Shown in pieces: positions 14,301 through 25,297 of a stretch of 64,000 nt of DNA. The DNA is taken from contig JAUIRK010000530.1 of the NCBI GenBank assembly GCA_030549495.1, positions 116,721 through 180,720 on the forward strand, read 5' to 3'. Under the pieces are notes generated by a model, which was given only the letters and a program-made list of their open reading frames with translations, did no database searches and was not told where the DNA came from. How positions within the stretch are numbered: position 1 is the first letter of the stretch; each line of letters begins with the position of its first letter. Both the position numbers and the translations under genes were made by a program. The DNA comes from Nectonema munidae (lineage: Eukaryota; Nematomorpha; Nectonematoida; Nectonematidae).

Positions 14301-17300
14301 TACACTATCGCTCGGCTCGAGCCAGAAGCACTGCGAACGCCCCAAACAGTCGCCTCCTTCTGTCCCCAAGTGGAGAAAAGCGCCCAGCTTTCCCTTCTCA
14401 GCCATAGTGAATCCGTCAATCAAAACCGCGGCTGTCATCTCACACCATGACTTCCCAGCCAAAAGCAACAACAACAACAATAGCAGTCTTCTAGCCCTTC
14501 CCCTCAATTCGATCTCCTCTTCGTCTTCGTGTATTGCACTTTGCATTTCCTTTCCTTAAGCTTGACCTAGCCATTTTCTACTTGGCGAACACAATACATA
14601 GCCTTTTTTTGCAAATTATATCATCCATCATCATTTTTAACTGATTCCAACGATTTCTTGATTTTAACCTGTTAACGCTCAGATTAATCAGAAAAGGAAT
14701 ATCAGAAGATTAATAGTAAAGCAGAATATTTGTATTAAAAACTTTTTCCTGCTTTTCTTGGGATTAAACGAATCAAATTATGAAAATGCTTTTATTTCTT
14801 GTTTATTTATCACAGTCGAATTCTTGAGATTTGTGAAACACAGTTCATAGCCAGTGTCGCAAACAATAATCTATATACGTTCTCTTTTTTTGGTGTATTT
14901 GGGATAAACATAAAGATCATTTTTCGATTGAAACATTGTGTTTATTTCATATCGCTAATTTTTTTCGTGAATTCCAGTCTGAGCCGCTAAAATATCAGGT
15001 GCGTTTGTGAGACAAATTTTATGCTTGTGAATACGCGCATATTTATACACACCTTGGTCCTTTGAAGCAAAAATTCAGTGAAAAAAATTACTCATTATAT
15101 TTATGAGGGCGCCAGAGGAATGAACATGTAGCAATTTAACACACAGACATTATTTTAAGGGTTTTGGTTTCAGGATTCAGCAATCTTACTGCTATGTATT
15201 TGCTACAAGGCATAGAAGACTCTTTGACATTATCCTTTTGAAGAAAATCTTCTATGCCAGGAATTTTATCTGTAATTCTAGTTATTCATTCAAGTTAAGG
15301 AAATCAGCATTTTTATTTTATTTTTTCTACATATAGTAAACTAAGTAATTAAATCATATAGCATGTTCCATTGTGAGAGGTGAACAAAATGAAGTAGTAA
15401 GGATTTATTAGAAATGATCTACAGTAATTAAGCCATAAGCAGAAGCTTACATACAATAACGTTGACTTTTATGTAAGTTCGCTGAAAATACACTTACTCA
15501 TCGTTGCTGCTATGAAAGTGTAACAAAAGTATATACTTTTCCCTGAGAGTATTTACTCGTAGTAGTAATACTCCCTCAGCTCATTATACGAAATTTATTT
15601 ATTTTTTCTCCTCTGTAATGAACTGATTGGTTACACTGATAATGAGATAGTGTAATCAAGGAGCTAACAACAACAACAACATGATATAATTAATTTCGCT
15701 TCAACAATAAAGCTTTGTCAAATAATGTGAAGAATCTATTCAATTTCCCATATTTGATACAGCTTTTATTATTAAAACGAAAATAATTATATTTTCATAT
15801 AAAATGTGTTCCTAATAAATCCTTACTGCTCTGTTTTGTTCATTAAAATTTTAAATCATATAATTTGATTTTTGTTGTACATCAAACGTCTATAACAATG
15901 CCACTAGTGAGAAACATGAAAGGTTTTCTCTGTAAAAAAGTTGTTGCAGGTCGAATAATTTGAATCAGAATCAATTGGAAAGAATTTAAACTAGTCGTTA
16001 TTAAACCAGCTTTATACCACCTAATTTGAAACACTACAAGTTCAAGTGAAATGTTTCCAAATTCAAGTGTAATTTTTTCAAGTTTTAAGTAGTTTTATTT
16101 TTAGGTTCGATTGAAAACTAATTTATTATTGAGTTTGAAAATATTCGATGGGTTAATCATGTAATAGTCATTTTCATCATCCTTTTTACCTTTTAGGCCT
16201 GGTTATTGTTCCCAAAGAGTCGGGGTCAACCAGTTTCCTGCAACAACTACGCCTATGTAATAGTCATTTTAATAAATTAAAAAACGCTAGCTAACAAGCT
16301 AACTGCATATTTCTTTTAGCTTCACCAAACCAGCCAATACAATCCAATTGCTTAATTTCATTTATTCCCGTTTTCATGCATTCGACCAAATCCATATTAG
16401 AATTTTCTGAAAGTTATCTTTGCACTGATAAATTTATTTTAGAAAAAGCTTCTTCAATAGGGTTGATCGTGTACGAGTATGGAGATAAAAAATACTTGTA
16501 TGCAAGAGCTAAATTTGAAAATCTTTCTTTACAAATTGTAGAGGGGTGTATTTTTGCGTCATCTATATTTGGGAACAGAGTTTTGTGATATGTTCTTTTG
16601 ATGAAAATTTCTTTTTATTTGTTTAAAAAGCAAACCAATTTTTGAGTCAATACTGCCTTTCTGAATTTCGTAACAAATTCCTCTATTTATATTAATAGCT
16701 AGTAATAGTGATTTGTTAACACCTCTTATCGTAGGCACTACTATTTTTCCTTTTGTACCTTTCCTTGATCACCCAAACTTCCTTCTCAAATGAAAATTAA
16801 ATCCAGACGCATTTATAAAAATGTTGTATCATTAGTATTAGAATTATTTAAAAATTCTTGAGAAAATTCTTTTCTTTTAGATTTGCTTGTTTGAGAGTTG
16901 ACAGAAAACAGAGTTACTGCTGCAATTTTACCTGTTATAGATAAGTTAGCAATTTTTGTTCGTATAGATTCAAGCGATATGTATAGGGAAAAAGTTTCTT
17001 AAATTTTTTCACGTAATTGTTTCAGCGTAATCATGTTATTTTTACTAATTTCATTTTCAATGTGATATGAGTAAATTTTATATTTTCTGCGTCCACCCCA
17101 AGATTTTCTTAATGAAGAATTTTCTACTTTTTTGATGAAATATTGTTCGTACTGTGTTTATATTAATATCAAGATCTTCAGAAACATCAATAAATTTACG
17201 ACCATCTTCAACTACCATTTTAAAAATCAATTGTTTTATTTCTTCTTTCATTTTAATCCTTGATTTTAATGGAGACATATCAAAAATAAATGATTTTACT

Positions 17301-18328
17301 TTAATAAAAAAATCATCTGCTTTTAAAATTAGATTGTTGTTGAATAAATAAAATTTTTCAAGTCGAATCAAAAAATTTCTGAATTTCTTGAAAACGTACG
17401 TTACTTGAACTTGTAATGCTGTATAATATATTTTAAAGATTTGGATATACAAAATAATCGTTTGTTAAATATTTGATAATACTCTCAATTTCTCCGAAAA
17501 ATCCCTGATTCGCTTATTTAAAAAAATAAGCATGATCCCGGCATTTTCCGAAAATAAGCTCTAGGAACATCCCTAAAGGAATTATTTTCTATCTTCTAAA
17601 TGCATAATAAATTTTTTCAAATTTTTGCAGCAACTTCTGAAAATTTGGAGCCCTGTACTTTCAGCATTGATTCTGGAGGAACTAATACGACTTCTTGTTC
17701 CAATCCCGCGAAGAATAAAGGAAGTGAAGGTGATAATGTCAGTACTAAAGATCGCATCAAAGAAAAGCAAGCAACTTCTCATCCTCAAAATCCCAAACCA
17801 AAACTCCCAAGGAATAAGCCAAAACTGTTCTCCACTTCAAGCAGTAGTGGAAGTGAAAAAAGCAATTCAACAATTTCAAAACTTCTGCCGCTCACATCAG
17901 ACCTCATGACAACGTATGAAAAGGGCTTTCCTCTCGGTTCGAGCACGATGGAAGGCGAAGGCACAAAGTTAGAGAAAGCAATGATCATCGTCAGCAACAC
18001 TGAAGACGATGGTGGGGGAGACAGCAAACGTGACAAATCCAGAAACCCACCCTACTTCAATACAAGAGGAAAGGGGAAAAACAACAAGAAGGACTATTTG
18101 AATATAATAACGTCAGGACTCAACTTCAAACATTCTCTCCTCTCTCCAAAAGCATCAGGCAAAAAGTCGCCTCACTTTGCTAACTCCTCTTTCAAAGTTT
18201 CTTCTTCCACAATCAATAAAATGCATGATCCTGAATTGACAGCATCTTCTTTCTCAATTCATCACAAAAGATCCAATTCCTTCGAAGACTCCATAATCTC
18301 GAAAAGCACTTATTTGCAGCCGTTTTAA
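2234..18328 (+). CDS. BAR-RhoGAP protein, ARHGAP17/ARHGAP44/SH3BP1-like (3' part, 11 exons)
   Basis: Rho-family GTPase-activating protein, partial at the 5' end. Exons: 2234-2354, 2425-2493, 4385-4466, 4523-4650, 6527-6641, 8691-8874, 11030-11146, 11211-11290, 11761-11962, 14244-14530, 17631-18328. All ten introns are GT-AG and phases agree, giving 693 codons and TAA. Residues 1-91 are the end of a BAR domain (LETCRDLYATELFGF, then YHKTVVKILESLLP). Residues about 97-298 are the RhoGAP domain: GLFRIAGS carries the arginine finger (about R137), followed by GTLKMYLRELPEPLL and LMPVFNLAIVIGPNLFWKP. The remaining ~395 residues are Ser/Lys/Pro-rich low complexity with a poly-Asn run. The family speeds GTP hydrolysis by Rac/Cdc42 at curved membranes and junctions; which GTPase is used here cannot be read from sequence. 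The exon 10 donor at 14531 is the least certain join. Paralogue choice is uncertain. Confidence 0.88.
2425..2493 (+). CDS. RhoGAP exon 2 (BAR domain)
   Basis: 23 codons, DLYATELFGFLSKEAEISQN onward, between TTTCAG and GTCTGA. It matches the BAR helix that follows the QC-x-D motif in ARHGAP17-like proteins. Confidence 0.85.
2601..2680 (+). repeat. tRNA-like (SINE head?) sequence in RhoGAP intron
   Basis: Contains an A-box-like TAGTGTAGTGGTAGAAGTG and, about 40 bases on, a B-box-like GGCTTCAACTC. There is no convincing acceptor stem, so a degraded tRNA-derived SINE is more likely than a tRNA gene. Confidence 0.3.
4385..4466 (+). CDS. RhoGAP exon 3 (end of BAR)
   Basis: Encodes ILEVKLEYHKTVVKILESLL then PKAREHI. 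Donor GTATGT; a very short 56-bp intron follows. Confidence 0.87.
4523..4650 (+). CDS. RhoGAP exon 4 (start of GAP domain)
   Basis: Encodes DTSNSHPIFGVSLQES to CKLLENGLDEM, the usual RhoGAP entry. Donor GTACTC after an ATG codon, phase 0. Confidence 0.88.
4791..5340. mobile_element. nonautonomous hAT-type element in RhoGAP intron
   Basis: Begins CAGTGATTCTCACCC and ends TTCACATGAAACACTG, the CAGTG...CACTG ends typical of hAT elements. Flanking 8-mers CTTTGGAT (4783-4790) and CTTTAAAT (5341-5348) match at 6 of 8 positions, fitting an old 8-bp target duplication. No transposase is seen inside. Confidence 0.55.
6527..6641 (+). CDS. RhoGAP exon 5 (arginine finger)
   Basis: Starts with GGTCTCTTCAGA, giving GLFRIAGS with the catalytic arginine, and ends in PHVIA plus one base. 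Donor GTATTA. Confidence 0.9.
6900..8190 (+). pseudogene. piggyBac (DDE_Tnp_1_7) transposase relic
   Basis: Dead piggyBac-type transposase inside intron 5 of the RhoGAP gene, same strand as the host. Broken frames carry recognisable blocks: FYAHLSNQFLKFGNGLYSND, LSVDEEMV at about 7480-7500 (first catalytic Asp), a VYVRKADSFRV-like stretch, then VRWNDSNVITALSNWIGPYP and KQKKGCVPVAKHI at 7887-8030. Several stops and frameshifts separate the blocks. It is far more decayed than the element at 31134-33885 and is not a close copy of it. Downstream, near 8418-8435, is a GTTCCA...TGGAAC hairpin of the kind seen near other TTAA-type ends here. Exact ends were not found. Confidence 0.7.
8691..8874 (+). 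CDS. RhoGAP exon 6
   Basis: Encodes GTLKMYLRELPEPLLSSLPL through YENL plus two bases. The reading frame stays open past 8874, but the next exon restores the expected YLLKFL, so the donor at GTACAC is chosen. Confidence 0.88.
11030..11146 (+). CDS. RhoGAP exon 7
   Basis: Encodes YLLKFLKVVSHHSDKNLMPV and the conserved FNLAIVIGPNLFWKP. Donor GTGAGT; 64-bp intron after it. Confidence 0.9.
11211..11290 (+). CDS. RhoGAP exon 8 (end of GAP domain)
   Basis: Encodes LNLVATNLQNKVTEFLITNA then DSIFTE, the last RhoGAP helix. Acceptor CTGTTTAG, donor GTATGA. Confidence 0.9.
11761..11962 (+). CDS. RhoGAP exon 9 (linker/tail)
   Basis: Acidic, Ser-rich linker (VNFTDSEFTCF to RDEFTQR) with good acceptor TTGACAG and donor GTAAGT. 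Confidence 0.8.
14244..14530 (+). CDS. RhoGAP exon 10 (low-complexity tail)
   Basis: Markedly richer in GC than its flanks, Pro/Ser/Lys-rich, with a five-Asn run from AAC repeats. The frame runs to a stop at 14557, so an isoform could end there. Donor GTATTG at 14531 gives the correct phase for the next exon. Confidence 0.7.
15380..15844. repeat. inverted repeat (possible MITE) in RhoGAP intron
   Basis: About 32 bases at 15380-15412 (GAACAAAATGAAGTAGTAAG then GATTTATTAG) recur as the imperfect reverse complement at 15811-15844. The ~400 bases between are noncoding and include AAC repeats at about 15668. Nothing identifies the superfamily. Confidence 0.5.
16175..16254. mobile_element. 80-bp retroposed insert with 16-bp duplications
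   Basis: Flanked by perfect 16-bp direct repeats ATGTAATAGTCATTTT at 16159-16174 and 16255-16270. The insert is GC-richer than the intron and, on the minus strand, ends in a short GATGATG-type tail. This fits LINE-driven target-primed insertion of a short SINE or truncated transcript; the source is unknown. Confidence 0.6.
16381..17452 (-). pseudogene. Tc1/mariner-like transposase relic
   Basis: On the minus strand inside the last RhoGAP intron. The N-terminal part (from about 17280 downwards) encodes EEIKQLIFKMVVEDG and DVSEDLDININTVRTIFH, a helix-turn-helix DNA-binding module. The C-terminal part at about 16420-16500 encodes YFLSPYSYTINPIEEAFSKI, the DDE_3 motif (SPYS..xNPIE) with the last acidic catalytic residue. 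Stops and frameshifts lie between. Inverted ends were not located. The family could be a Tc1-like or related IS630 group; the call rests on the two motifs in correct order and strand. Confidence 0.68.
17631..18328 (+). CDS. RhoGAP terminal exon
   Basis: Acceptor TTTTTGCAG, then 232 Ser/Lys/Asn-rich codons ending TAA. GC-richer than the surrounding intron. An upstream ATG at 17600 lies in the intron and is not needed. Confidence 0.75.
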
Positions 18329-18717
18329 AATTTCTTTTTACATGCCTGACTTGGTCATTTCATTTCTATGTGTGAGTCCCGTCTCCTTTTTTTATCTTGC
18401 GCTGCTACAAATTTCTGTTACAAAACAATATAGTTTTGTCGTCTCTATACTAGCGAAAACCTTCTACTTGTGCAATATAGTATTATTACAACACACCGTT
18501 GGTCTTTTTACATTTCCCCACTATGATTGCAATAATAATCATTATCTATATGTCATCTCTCTTTCGCCCAAATTCGGTTTTTTAATTACATCTCGAATAG
18601 TATTAACTATTTTTTCAAATAATGAATACGATAATGGATTTAGCTTTTAACGTGTTTTAAGTGTTGATCAATTGATTTAAATTTTAATTTTATTGACATT
18701 AATATTATATAATTTTA

Positions 18718-18723
18718 AATAAA
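18718..18723 (+). terminator. poly(A) signal AATAAA for the RhoGAP gene
   Basis: AATAAA about 390 bases after the stop codon, followed by T-rich sequence. It is the clearest AATAAA I noted downstream of the RhoGAP stop; no transcript data support it. Confidence 0.45.
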
Positions 18724-19124
18724 TAATTTTATTTTTTATTATTCACTTTTCAATTCCAAAAATTTTCATCACAGATCAGATTTGTTTTCATGACAATCAT
18801 TAAGATGGTCCAGAAGTTATGCCAAATTTATAATTTGTATTAAATTTTCGGGTTAAGCTTTACTCTTGTGATTCTGAATCAGTTATCTCCACAGTAGACC
18901 AAATGAAGGAATTTTAGTCTTGCATCTAAGAAAGGCCTAAAAAGTTCTACATTAAATTTAATTCTATTTGTAAAAAGTGCTATGAAGTAAGCAAATATCT
19001 TAATTTTTTAACTTTCAATAAAACATTTTATTTTAATGGATTAAACAAAAAATAACGCTTTGTATATTTTGTTTACTACAAATATTATTTTTAAATTAAA
19101 TTAATTAAATCGAGGCGTGTTATG

Positions 19125-19900
19125 CAACAGTGACATAAATGGAAAATGGCGTAAAATAGTTGATAGATCGAAAATTCTGTATATTTCCAAATTAGTCTAA
19201 GGAACGAAAAAACAAATGACTTCTAATATATGTGAGAGAGATCGAAGAATTATAATCCGTTACCAAACATTTTGGAGAATTAACATTTCACCAAAAATGT
19301 ACATGCAATTTGAGAATTTTTGTAGACGTTTTTTTCCTTCCAGTAAGTTTGCAAACTTGTGCTCTATGCGAGTCTTCAGAGTAATTTTTTTTTATTCATA
19401 ACTTCTATGCCCAAATTATGGAATGAATAAAAATCCACTATCTACTATAAGGTGCATGACAAATCTGTTTTTATATTTATAGTTATCATATGATTATGGT
19501 TTTACTGTATTTTATTGAGTTTTAGTGTTTTAACATTAGAACAACATTATTTTATTGGTTGCAGAAGTCTGAAAAAATGTCAAATTGTTTTATATTTTCG
19601 GTAAAATACCCGTCTTTCACATGTCCCCTTGGTAACATATTTGTTCAGCCAAATGTCCGCGGCTATATGTCAATTGGACCAAATGTCTGGATACCGAATT
19701 AATCATATATAACCATTGCATTCCTATACATTTAGTGCTTCATGATTAAGATTTGCAATTGCCTTTCATTAATTTTGATCTTTTTCCATCTTGGATTATA
19801 ATTCCATCCATTTTAGTCTTTCCTTCATTTTTATTAGCGGGAGCATGATTGCCTTCTATCAATTATTCCAACTCCATGTTACAATAGTCGAACTTTTTGC
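19125..19900. repeat. dispersed repeat family R1, copy 1
   Basis: Shares three blocks with other parts of the window: GGCGTAAAATAGTTGATAGA (also near 45670), AAAATGTACATGCAATTT and TTATTCATAACTTCTAT (also 35867-35975), and GCTTCATGATTAAGATTTGC (also near 45803). Also holds CCAAATGTC motifs found near 36012. Noncoding, superfamily unknown. Confidence 0.55.
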
Positions 19901-21650
19901 CTCATAAAAGTAGTTAATATTATCTTTTTGTTTTACCTGCTTTGCAATCTATTCAGGTATGACATCGCCATTTTTAATTTATTTTTCTATATCACTTCGT
20001 TTCGAACGCTTCTAATCTTCTCTCATTATTTTTTGAAGTTCTAGTCTAAGTAAGAAGCGTTCTACGGAATACTGCACACATTATTTTTTTGGGCGTTGCA
20101 CTCATTTCATGAGAATTACTCCTCATGGAAATTCTAACATGCACTAAGCTTTTACTATCCTGCATTAGGTCCTTGCTACAGATTTCATCACACCTACCTA
20201 ATCAAACTAACAATGATTCCAAACATTTTTCCTTTCTGCCCGTGTGGACTTCTCAATTTGTTCCATTTCCAGTCTACTTGTTTTCAACCACAGATCAAAA
20301 TTTATTGATAAGGCATACAAAAACTATTCGCTTAAAATCACTTCACTCAGTTAAAAAAAATTTTATATCTTTTTTTAGTTATCTATAACGCATCCAAGGA
20401 AACAATATTATTCCATAACTGGGCAGATGTTGGAATTTAAATTAATTAAATCAAATTAGAGCAAAGGAAATTTTCTATAGTTGAGGATGAGTAATAGACC
20501 CCTCATTTTATGGGGGATTTAGAAAAATTATTGCATATGAAAGGTTTTTATTTTCAAGAAAAATTTTTTAGTGTTCATGAAAAATTAAATTTTTACGATT
20601 ATATCTAAAGAACCTTCAAAAAAAATTTATGATGTTGATTTTAAATTCATCAAAATGGGATAATTTATAATAAAAAAATTCTTTTGACTTTCTAAACCAT
20701 AAAAAATATTTTATATAATCTAAAATAATTTTTTTTGTAAAATTAGATTTTCTATAACCTTAAATAGATTATTTTGAAAAACAATTATTTGATTCTGGTT
20801 TTGGACTTGTTTTCAAGGTCTAGCGACTTGACTAGATTTTTGGTTGGAGATATCAAAGCACTTTCAGCCATAAGACTATATTCTCGCATTATGCTTAAGA
20901 TGGTTAATTTACAATTCTAATTCCTAATTTAAACAAATTTTAATTTTTCCATTTATCATAAATCTTGATAGGGTATTCATTGAGATATTTAAGATATTCT
21001 ATTTTAGAGGGTTTAAGTATACTAACAACTACAGAGGAAGTTTTTATAGCAAAAATACTAATATTTTTGCGTTGACAAATAGATTTCAACCACAGTATTA
21101 TACTTCCGTTCTTCAATCCTAAGGCTTTTGTACTTTTGGATGCAGGCCAAACAGATTCTTAAATCCAAAAATAATATACCAGACTTATATATTTTTGAAA
21201 ATAATCGGAGCCGTATTTTTACACAAAAATTTAAATGGTGTCCTAGAGATATTTGTAAAATAAAAAAAGATTTTTATAAGATTCAATGTAATTCATTGAA
21301 AATAGAAATAATAAAATTATAGTCAACGTTATTACAACATTATTAGTAGTGCCTGATATTTTCCTCCCCAAATAATGGATCTATGAGGAAACATTGGAGG
21401 AAAATTGGTTGTTTGTTTAATTTTAGTTTATTCTCCTTCTGAAAATTTAGCTTTTTGTTTTTCTACCTAATTTTTTCAAAATATAGTCACTAAAATAAGA
21501 AATCTCATACAATAACTGGATAGACAGTATTTCATTAAATGCTATTACTTTACTGGATAGTAAAAAATACAAAGAAGAAAAGCTACAATTAGCTCATGTT
21601 ATTGACAAGAAAATAGGATAAAAAAAATTGAAATAGAAAAAATACGTGAT
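19901..21650. other. intergenic, AT-rich, no gene seen
   Basis: Only short accidental reading frames. No splice-linked coding, RNA gene or repeat that I could support. Confidence 0.5.
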
Positions 21651-21654
21651 ACTT

Positions 21655-21806
21655 TAATAAGGTAAAGGTACCGTGTGGTGTTTTCATCGAGAAGGAAAAA
21701 TTGCGCCGCTTGTATCGAACTATGAGAAAGTAAGCTTAATGCGGGATCGAACCCAAGACCTTGAGTTATCCAAACCCAGTACCTAACCAACCTTATTCAC
21801 GCCCCT
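21655..21806 (-). mobile_element. tRNA-derived SINE
   Basis: Read on the minus strand it starts GGCGTGAATAAGGTTGGTTA (A-box-like GGTTGGTTAGG) and continues to a near-perfect B box GGGTTCGATCCCGC about 45 bases later, then a non-tRNA body and an A/T-rich tail near 21655. The internal Pol III promoter plus extra body is the signature of a tRNA-derived SINE. It abuts the MITE at 21811. Confidence 0.68.
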
Positions 21807-21810
21807 TAGT

Positions 21811-21948
21811 TTAACCCATTAAGTACCAAGAAATCAGACGATATTTTAAAAAAACGCAGACGATTTATATTCAAAGTCATTGAAAAAAGCAGACGAAGAT
21901 GAAATTACTTATGTTCCCAAATGGGAACATTGGGGCTTAATGGGTTAA
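21811..21948. mobile_element. piggyBac-type MITE (TTAA-flanked)
   Basis: TTAA at each end, with inverted ends TTAACCCATTAAG and CTTAATGGGTTAA. Near the right end is a hairpin ATGTTCCCA-AA-TGGGAACAT (21911-21930). The 138-bp length, CCC...GGG ends and TTAA duplication fit a nonautonomous piggyBac-superfamily element. Confidence 0.78.
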
Positions 21949-21999
21949 TATGAATTCTTCATTGTGTTAGATTCTTACCAGCTTAAAACCTAGCTTTGT

Positions 22000-23238
22000 T
22001 TGGCATAATCTTTAATAAGCCTAGAAGATTTGATTTAAGAATACATAAGCAACTTTTATTTCCAACAAAGCTAGTTCGCTAAGTTGATACTAACAGGTGG
22101 AAAAAATCATTGTGGAAAAAATTTTAAGATATGATTTTAATAAAATTCTAAATAAATTTGTATTAATTTAGAGTAAAATAACTAAATTTTTGTATTATTA
22201 ATGCTATGTCGTCTTTACAAATAAGAACCACCCTAAAAATTGGAATTTTAAACCCCACTTCCTTGTCTGGCTAACTCATATCTCCATCCCTAATAAGAGA
22301 TCACTATTAATAACCCCTTAACTGGACTTCTTTTAATGTAATTAGGTATTGGCAGAAAATAAACAATTATAATTTTCTGTAAACATGATACTAGATTTAA
22401 ACATAGTCATCAGCTACTAGAAAACAAAATTCTATCATGAACGAGAGGACATTAATTCTCTTCAGTAACAACCAAATCCTTATGATTTTCTTCTACTTCC
22501 TCCACCTATTCTAAGTCTTCTTTATAATCTGATTGACTTTATGATGCACTTTTTCTATTACGTTTAGACAACGCTTGGATAGTAAGTTCCACTAGTCTTG
22601 CACGCTCTTGCTTTGACTTTGGATCTTACACTTGGGCAATAAATATTACATGGAATTTTTTTGTATTCGTTTTTCGAAACCAACTCGTTAATACCAATAC
22701 TTTCCTAAGTAAATTTTATTCAATTAGGAAGGGGAAACCATTGATAGTTACCTTCCCCATGTGCTATCCCCAATCCTAAAAAATTTAGGATCTGGTCGTA
22801 TCCAATGGAGCTTTATATATGCATTGGCCTATGCTCATGATTTATGTTTACTTAGATAGATACTCATTACTATTTTTTAAAATTTGACACAAAAAGATGT
22901 TTATGGGTTCTTATTGCAAATAGAAATAAATATGGATAAATATTACATAAAGATACTTTTATGAAATTATTTATCGTGCAATTGCCTGTAAACCAACTCA
23001 GATGTGTCATATATGGATGATCAAACAACTTTCAAATTTGGGGAAAAATGTACTATAATAGTTATTATTTATTTAAAATAAAAATAGGAAAGTTCAAGGG
23101 AAAATGCATTATGCAAATGGAAAAGTGTAATTGTAGATAATAGATACCAAAAAGTTTATAAGCCAAATAATGTATGAATATAATTAAATCTAGGATTAAG
23201 AGAATATAGTATTATTTTTTTGGTTTTCGGCATTTTCC
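22000..23238. other. intergenic, no gene seen
   Basis: AT-rich with short accidental frames only. Nothing further supported. Confidence 0.5.
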
Positions 23239-23434
23239 AAAGGAAGAATAATTAACTTGACCGATAACGATCCCAGGATTATCATTGGAAGGCAGGACAA
23301 CTTTTTGAAAAAAATGAAATAAATTGGTAAAAAAAGAACAAGCAACAAAATAATAAGAAATAGATTATAATTCACGAGAATTTCTTCTGATTTTTTTTAT
23401 CACATTCAAAATTTGCGGGAAACAAAGGAAATTG
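23239..23434 (+). repeat. direct repeat, copy 1 of a ~200-bp family
   Basis: Closely matches 25098-25297 in the same orientation (for example GATCCCAGGATTATCATTGG and GCGGGAAACAAAGGAAATTG in both), with small indels. Noncoding. Confidence 0.75.
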
Positions 23435-25097
23435 GAGTTTATTAAATATTTTTTATTAATAAAATCTTTATTGAGTCGAATAGACATTTTTCTATAAATG
23501 TAATTAAAATTAATGGAGGAGTAAAAATATTTGATCGATTTCCAAACATTATAAATTTGAAATTTCTTAATCAATCTAACTTTTTAATATATAAAAACTC
23601 AAAGTTTATTTATTTATTTTATTTCGTTGTTGTATCTTTTATATTCCTTCTATAATTAGTGAATCGTACTTTTTTATCTCTGTAAAAGCAAAATTATTAC
23701 ATTATTTTTATATAATTTTTCAACATTAGAAACTATAAAAAATTTTACACGTGCTTTATTGAATAACCTCAAACTATAAAAACTTTGTTTTTAGTTTTTT
23801 GTGGCTAAAGTTTTATTAGTTGATATGTTCATAGAAAGAAAGGTAAACAAATGACATTTTAAAATTGTAAAAGATATTTGCAGTTAAAATTAAACCATTT
23901 TTTATAATCAGTGATTAACGTATCTAAATTTAGGAAAAAATCTATAGTTAGAAGTAATTGTATGGTTTCAAGAGCTACTCTCTATATTCTGAAAGGTTAA
24001 AAATTATGATCGCCAAACAAATTTATGCATGTCGACGCGGAACAAATCCTTTTATTTTCGACCCACCCTAATATAAATCTAAAAATGTTTGTTTGTTACT
24101 AAATCGATTATTTTAAATATATTTGTTTACGCACCTATTTTAGAGTGCTTATACTATTTTTAAGTTTACGAACTTCTCAACCTGGATTGTTATAAATCCT
24201 CCGCGATTCCGTTACTAAATGACCGCAAAATTAGTACATCCGGCAACCCTACTCCTACAGGATCACTAAATCAAAGGTTCATGAATGTCTTCTATGGGAT
24301 TATCTAGATTTATAATTAAAAATTTCTCTAAACTTTTAATCATCCATAAAGATAATTTGAAACTTTAGAACACAGAAAGTTGAAGTGCAAAAGCATTCGC
24401 ATTTCTCCTCTGTCTACTAGTGCCACTCTGTTCTGCTTTTGCGATTAAATATTGTATTATATTAATATGTTATAGTACGATAAGAGACTTGCTATTCATA
24501 TATCTTGCCTAAGTAGTACTTGTACATGTAGCCAGAAGTCATACGATTAATTCCTTTCGTTTTTATCAAATACTGTTACATGGATAAAGCAAAAAATATA
24601 TTCCATCAAACCTTGGGTGGCAGACGCTATTGTGTGTAAGCATTTATTCTACGCGGTATTTATTTCACCCATTACTTAGTTTCTACTGACAACTTGATTA
24701 GTCTTGTGGAGTCGGAGATTTAACGTGATAGACGTCGTAGTGTTTTTTTAAGTATTTTAAATTATAAAAAAAGTTTTTGCAAGCATATGCGATGGTCCTT
24801 CTTTAGACGAAGTCAGAAGTGGCTTTCAATTTTGAAACCTCTCGTACTTAAGCACGTCTTATCTTTGTATACTATTTGCGACGACGCATAATGACACCCA
24901 TTTTTATATATAATTTACGCCAGCATATTGCCCATCATTTAGATAATTCACCTTTTTCTTTGAATAGCAATTTTTGAATTCTACCACTGGTTGTGATCAA
25001 AATTAGTTATCTCTAAACAAAGTTCAAATGTAAAAAAGTTATGTGGAAAAATTAAAAAATATTTTCTATTTTTAAAGCTTATAAAAGACATAAATTT

Positions 25098-25297
25098 AAA
25101 GGAAGGGTAATTAACTTGAGAGTTAACGATCCCAGGATTATCATTGGAAGGCAGGACAACTTGATGATGAAAATGAAATATATTATTGGTAAAAAAAGAA
25201 AAAGCAACTATATAATAGGAAATAGATCATTTAATTCACAACAATTTTTTATGTTTTTTTTTATCACATTCAAACATGCGGGAAACAAAGGAAATTG
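25098..25297 (+). repeat. direct repeat, copy 2 of a ~200-bp family
   Basis: Partner of 23239-23434. The copies do not start TG or end CA and no retroviral-type coding lies between them, so they are probably two insertions or a duplication, not a pair of LTRs. Confidence 0.7.

Noticed and set aside
14226-14546. 106-codon minus-strand frame with a Leu run
   Set aside because: Antisense shadow of RhoGAP exon 10; the Leu/Arg runs mirror AAC/TCC-rich coding.
23239-25297. LTR retrotransposon with ~200-bp LTRs
   Set aside because: No TG...CA ends, primer-binding site, polypurine tract or gag-pol coding between the repeats.
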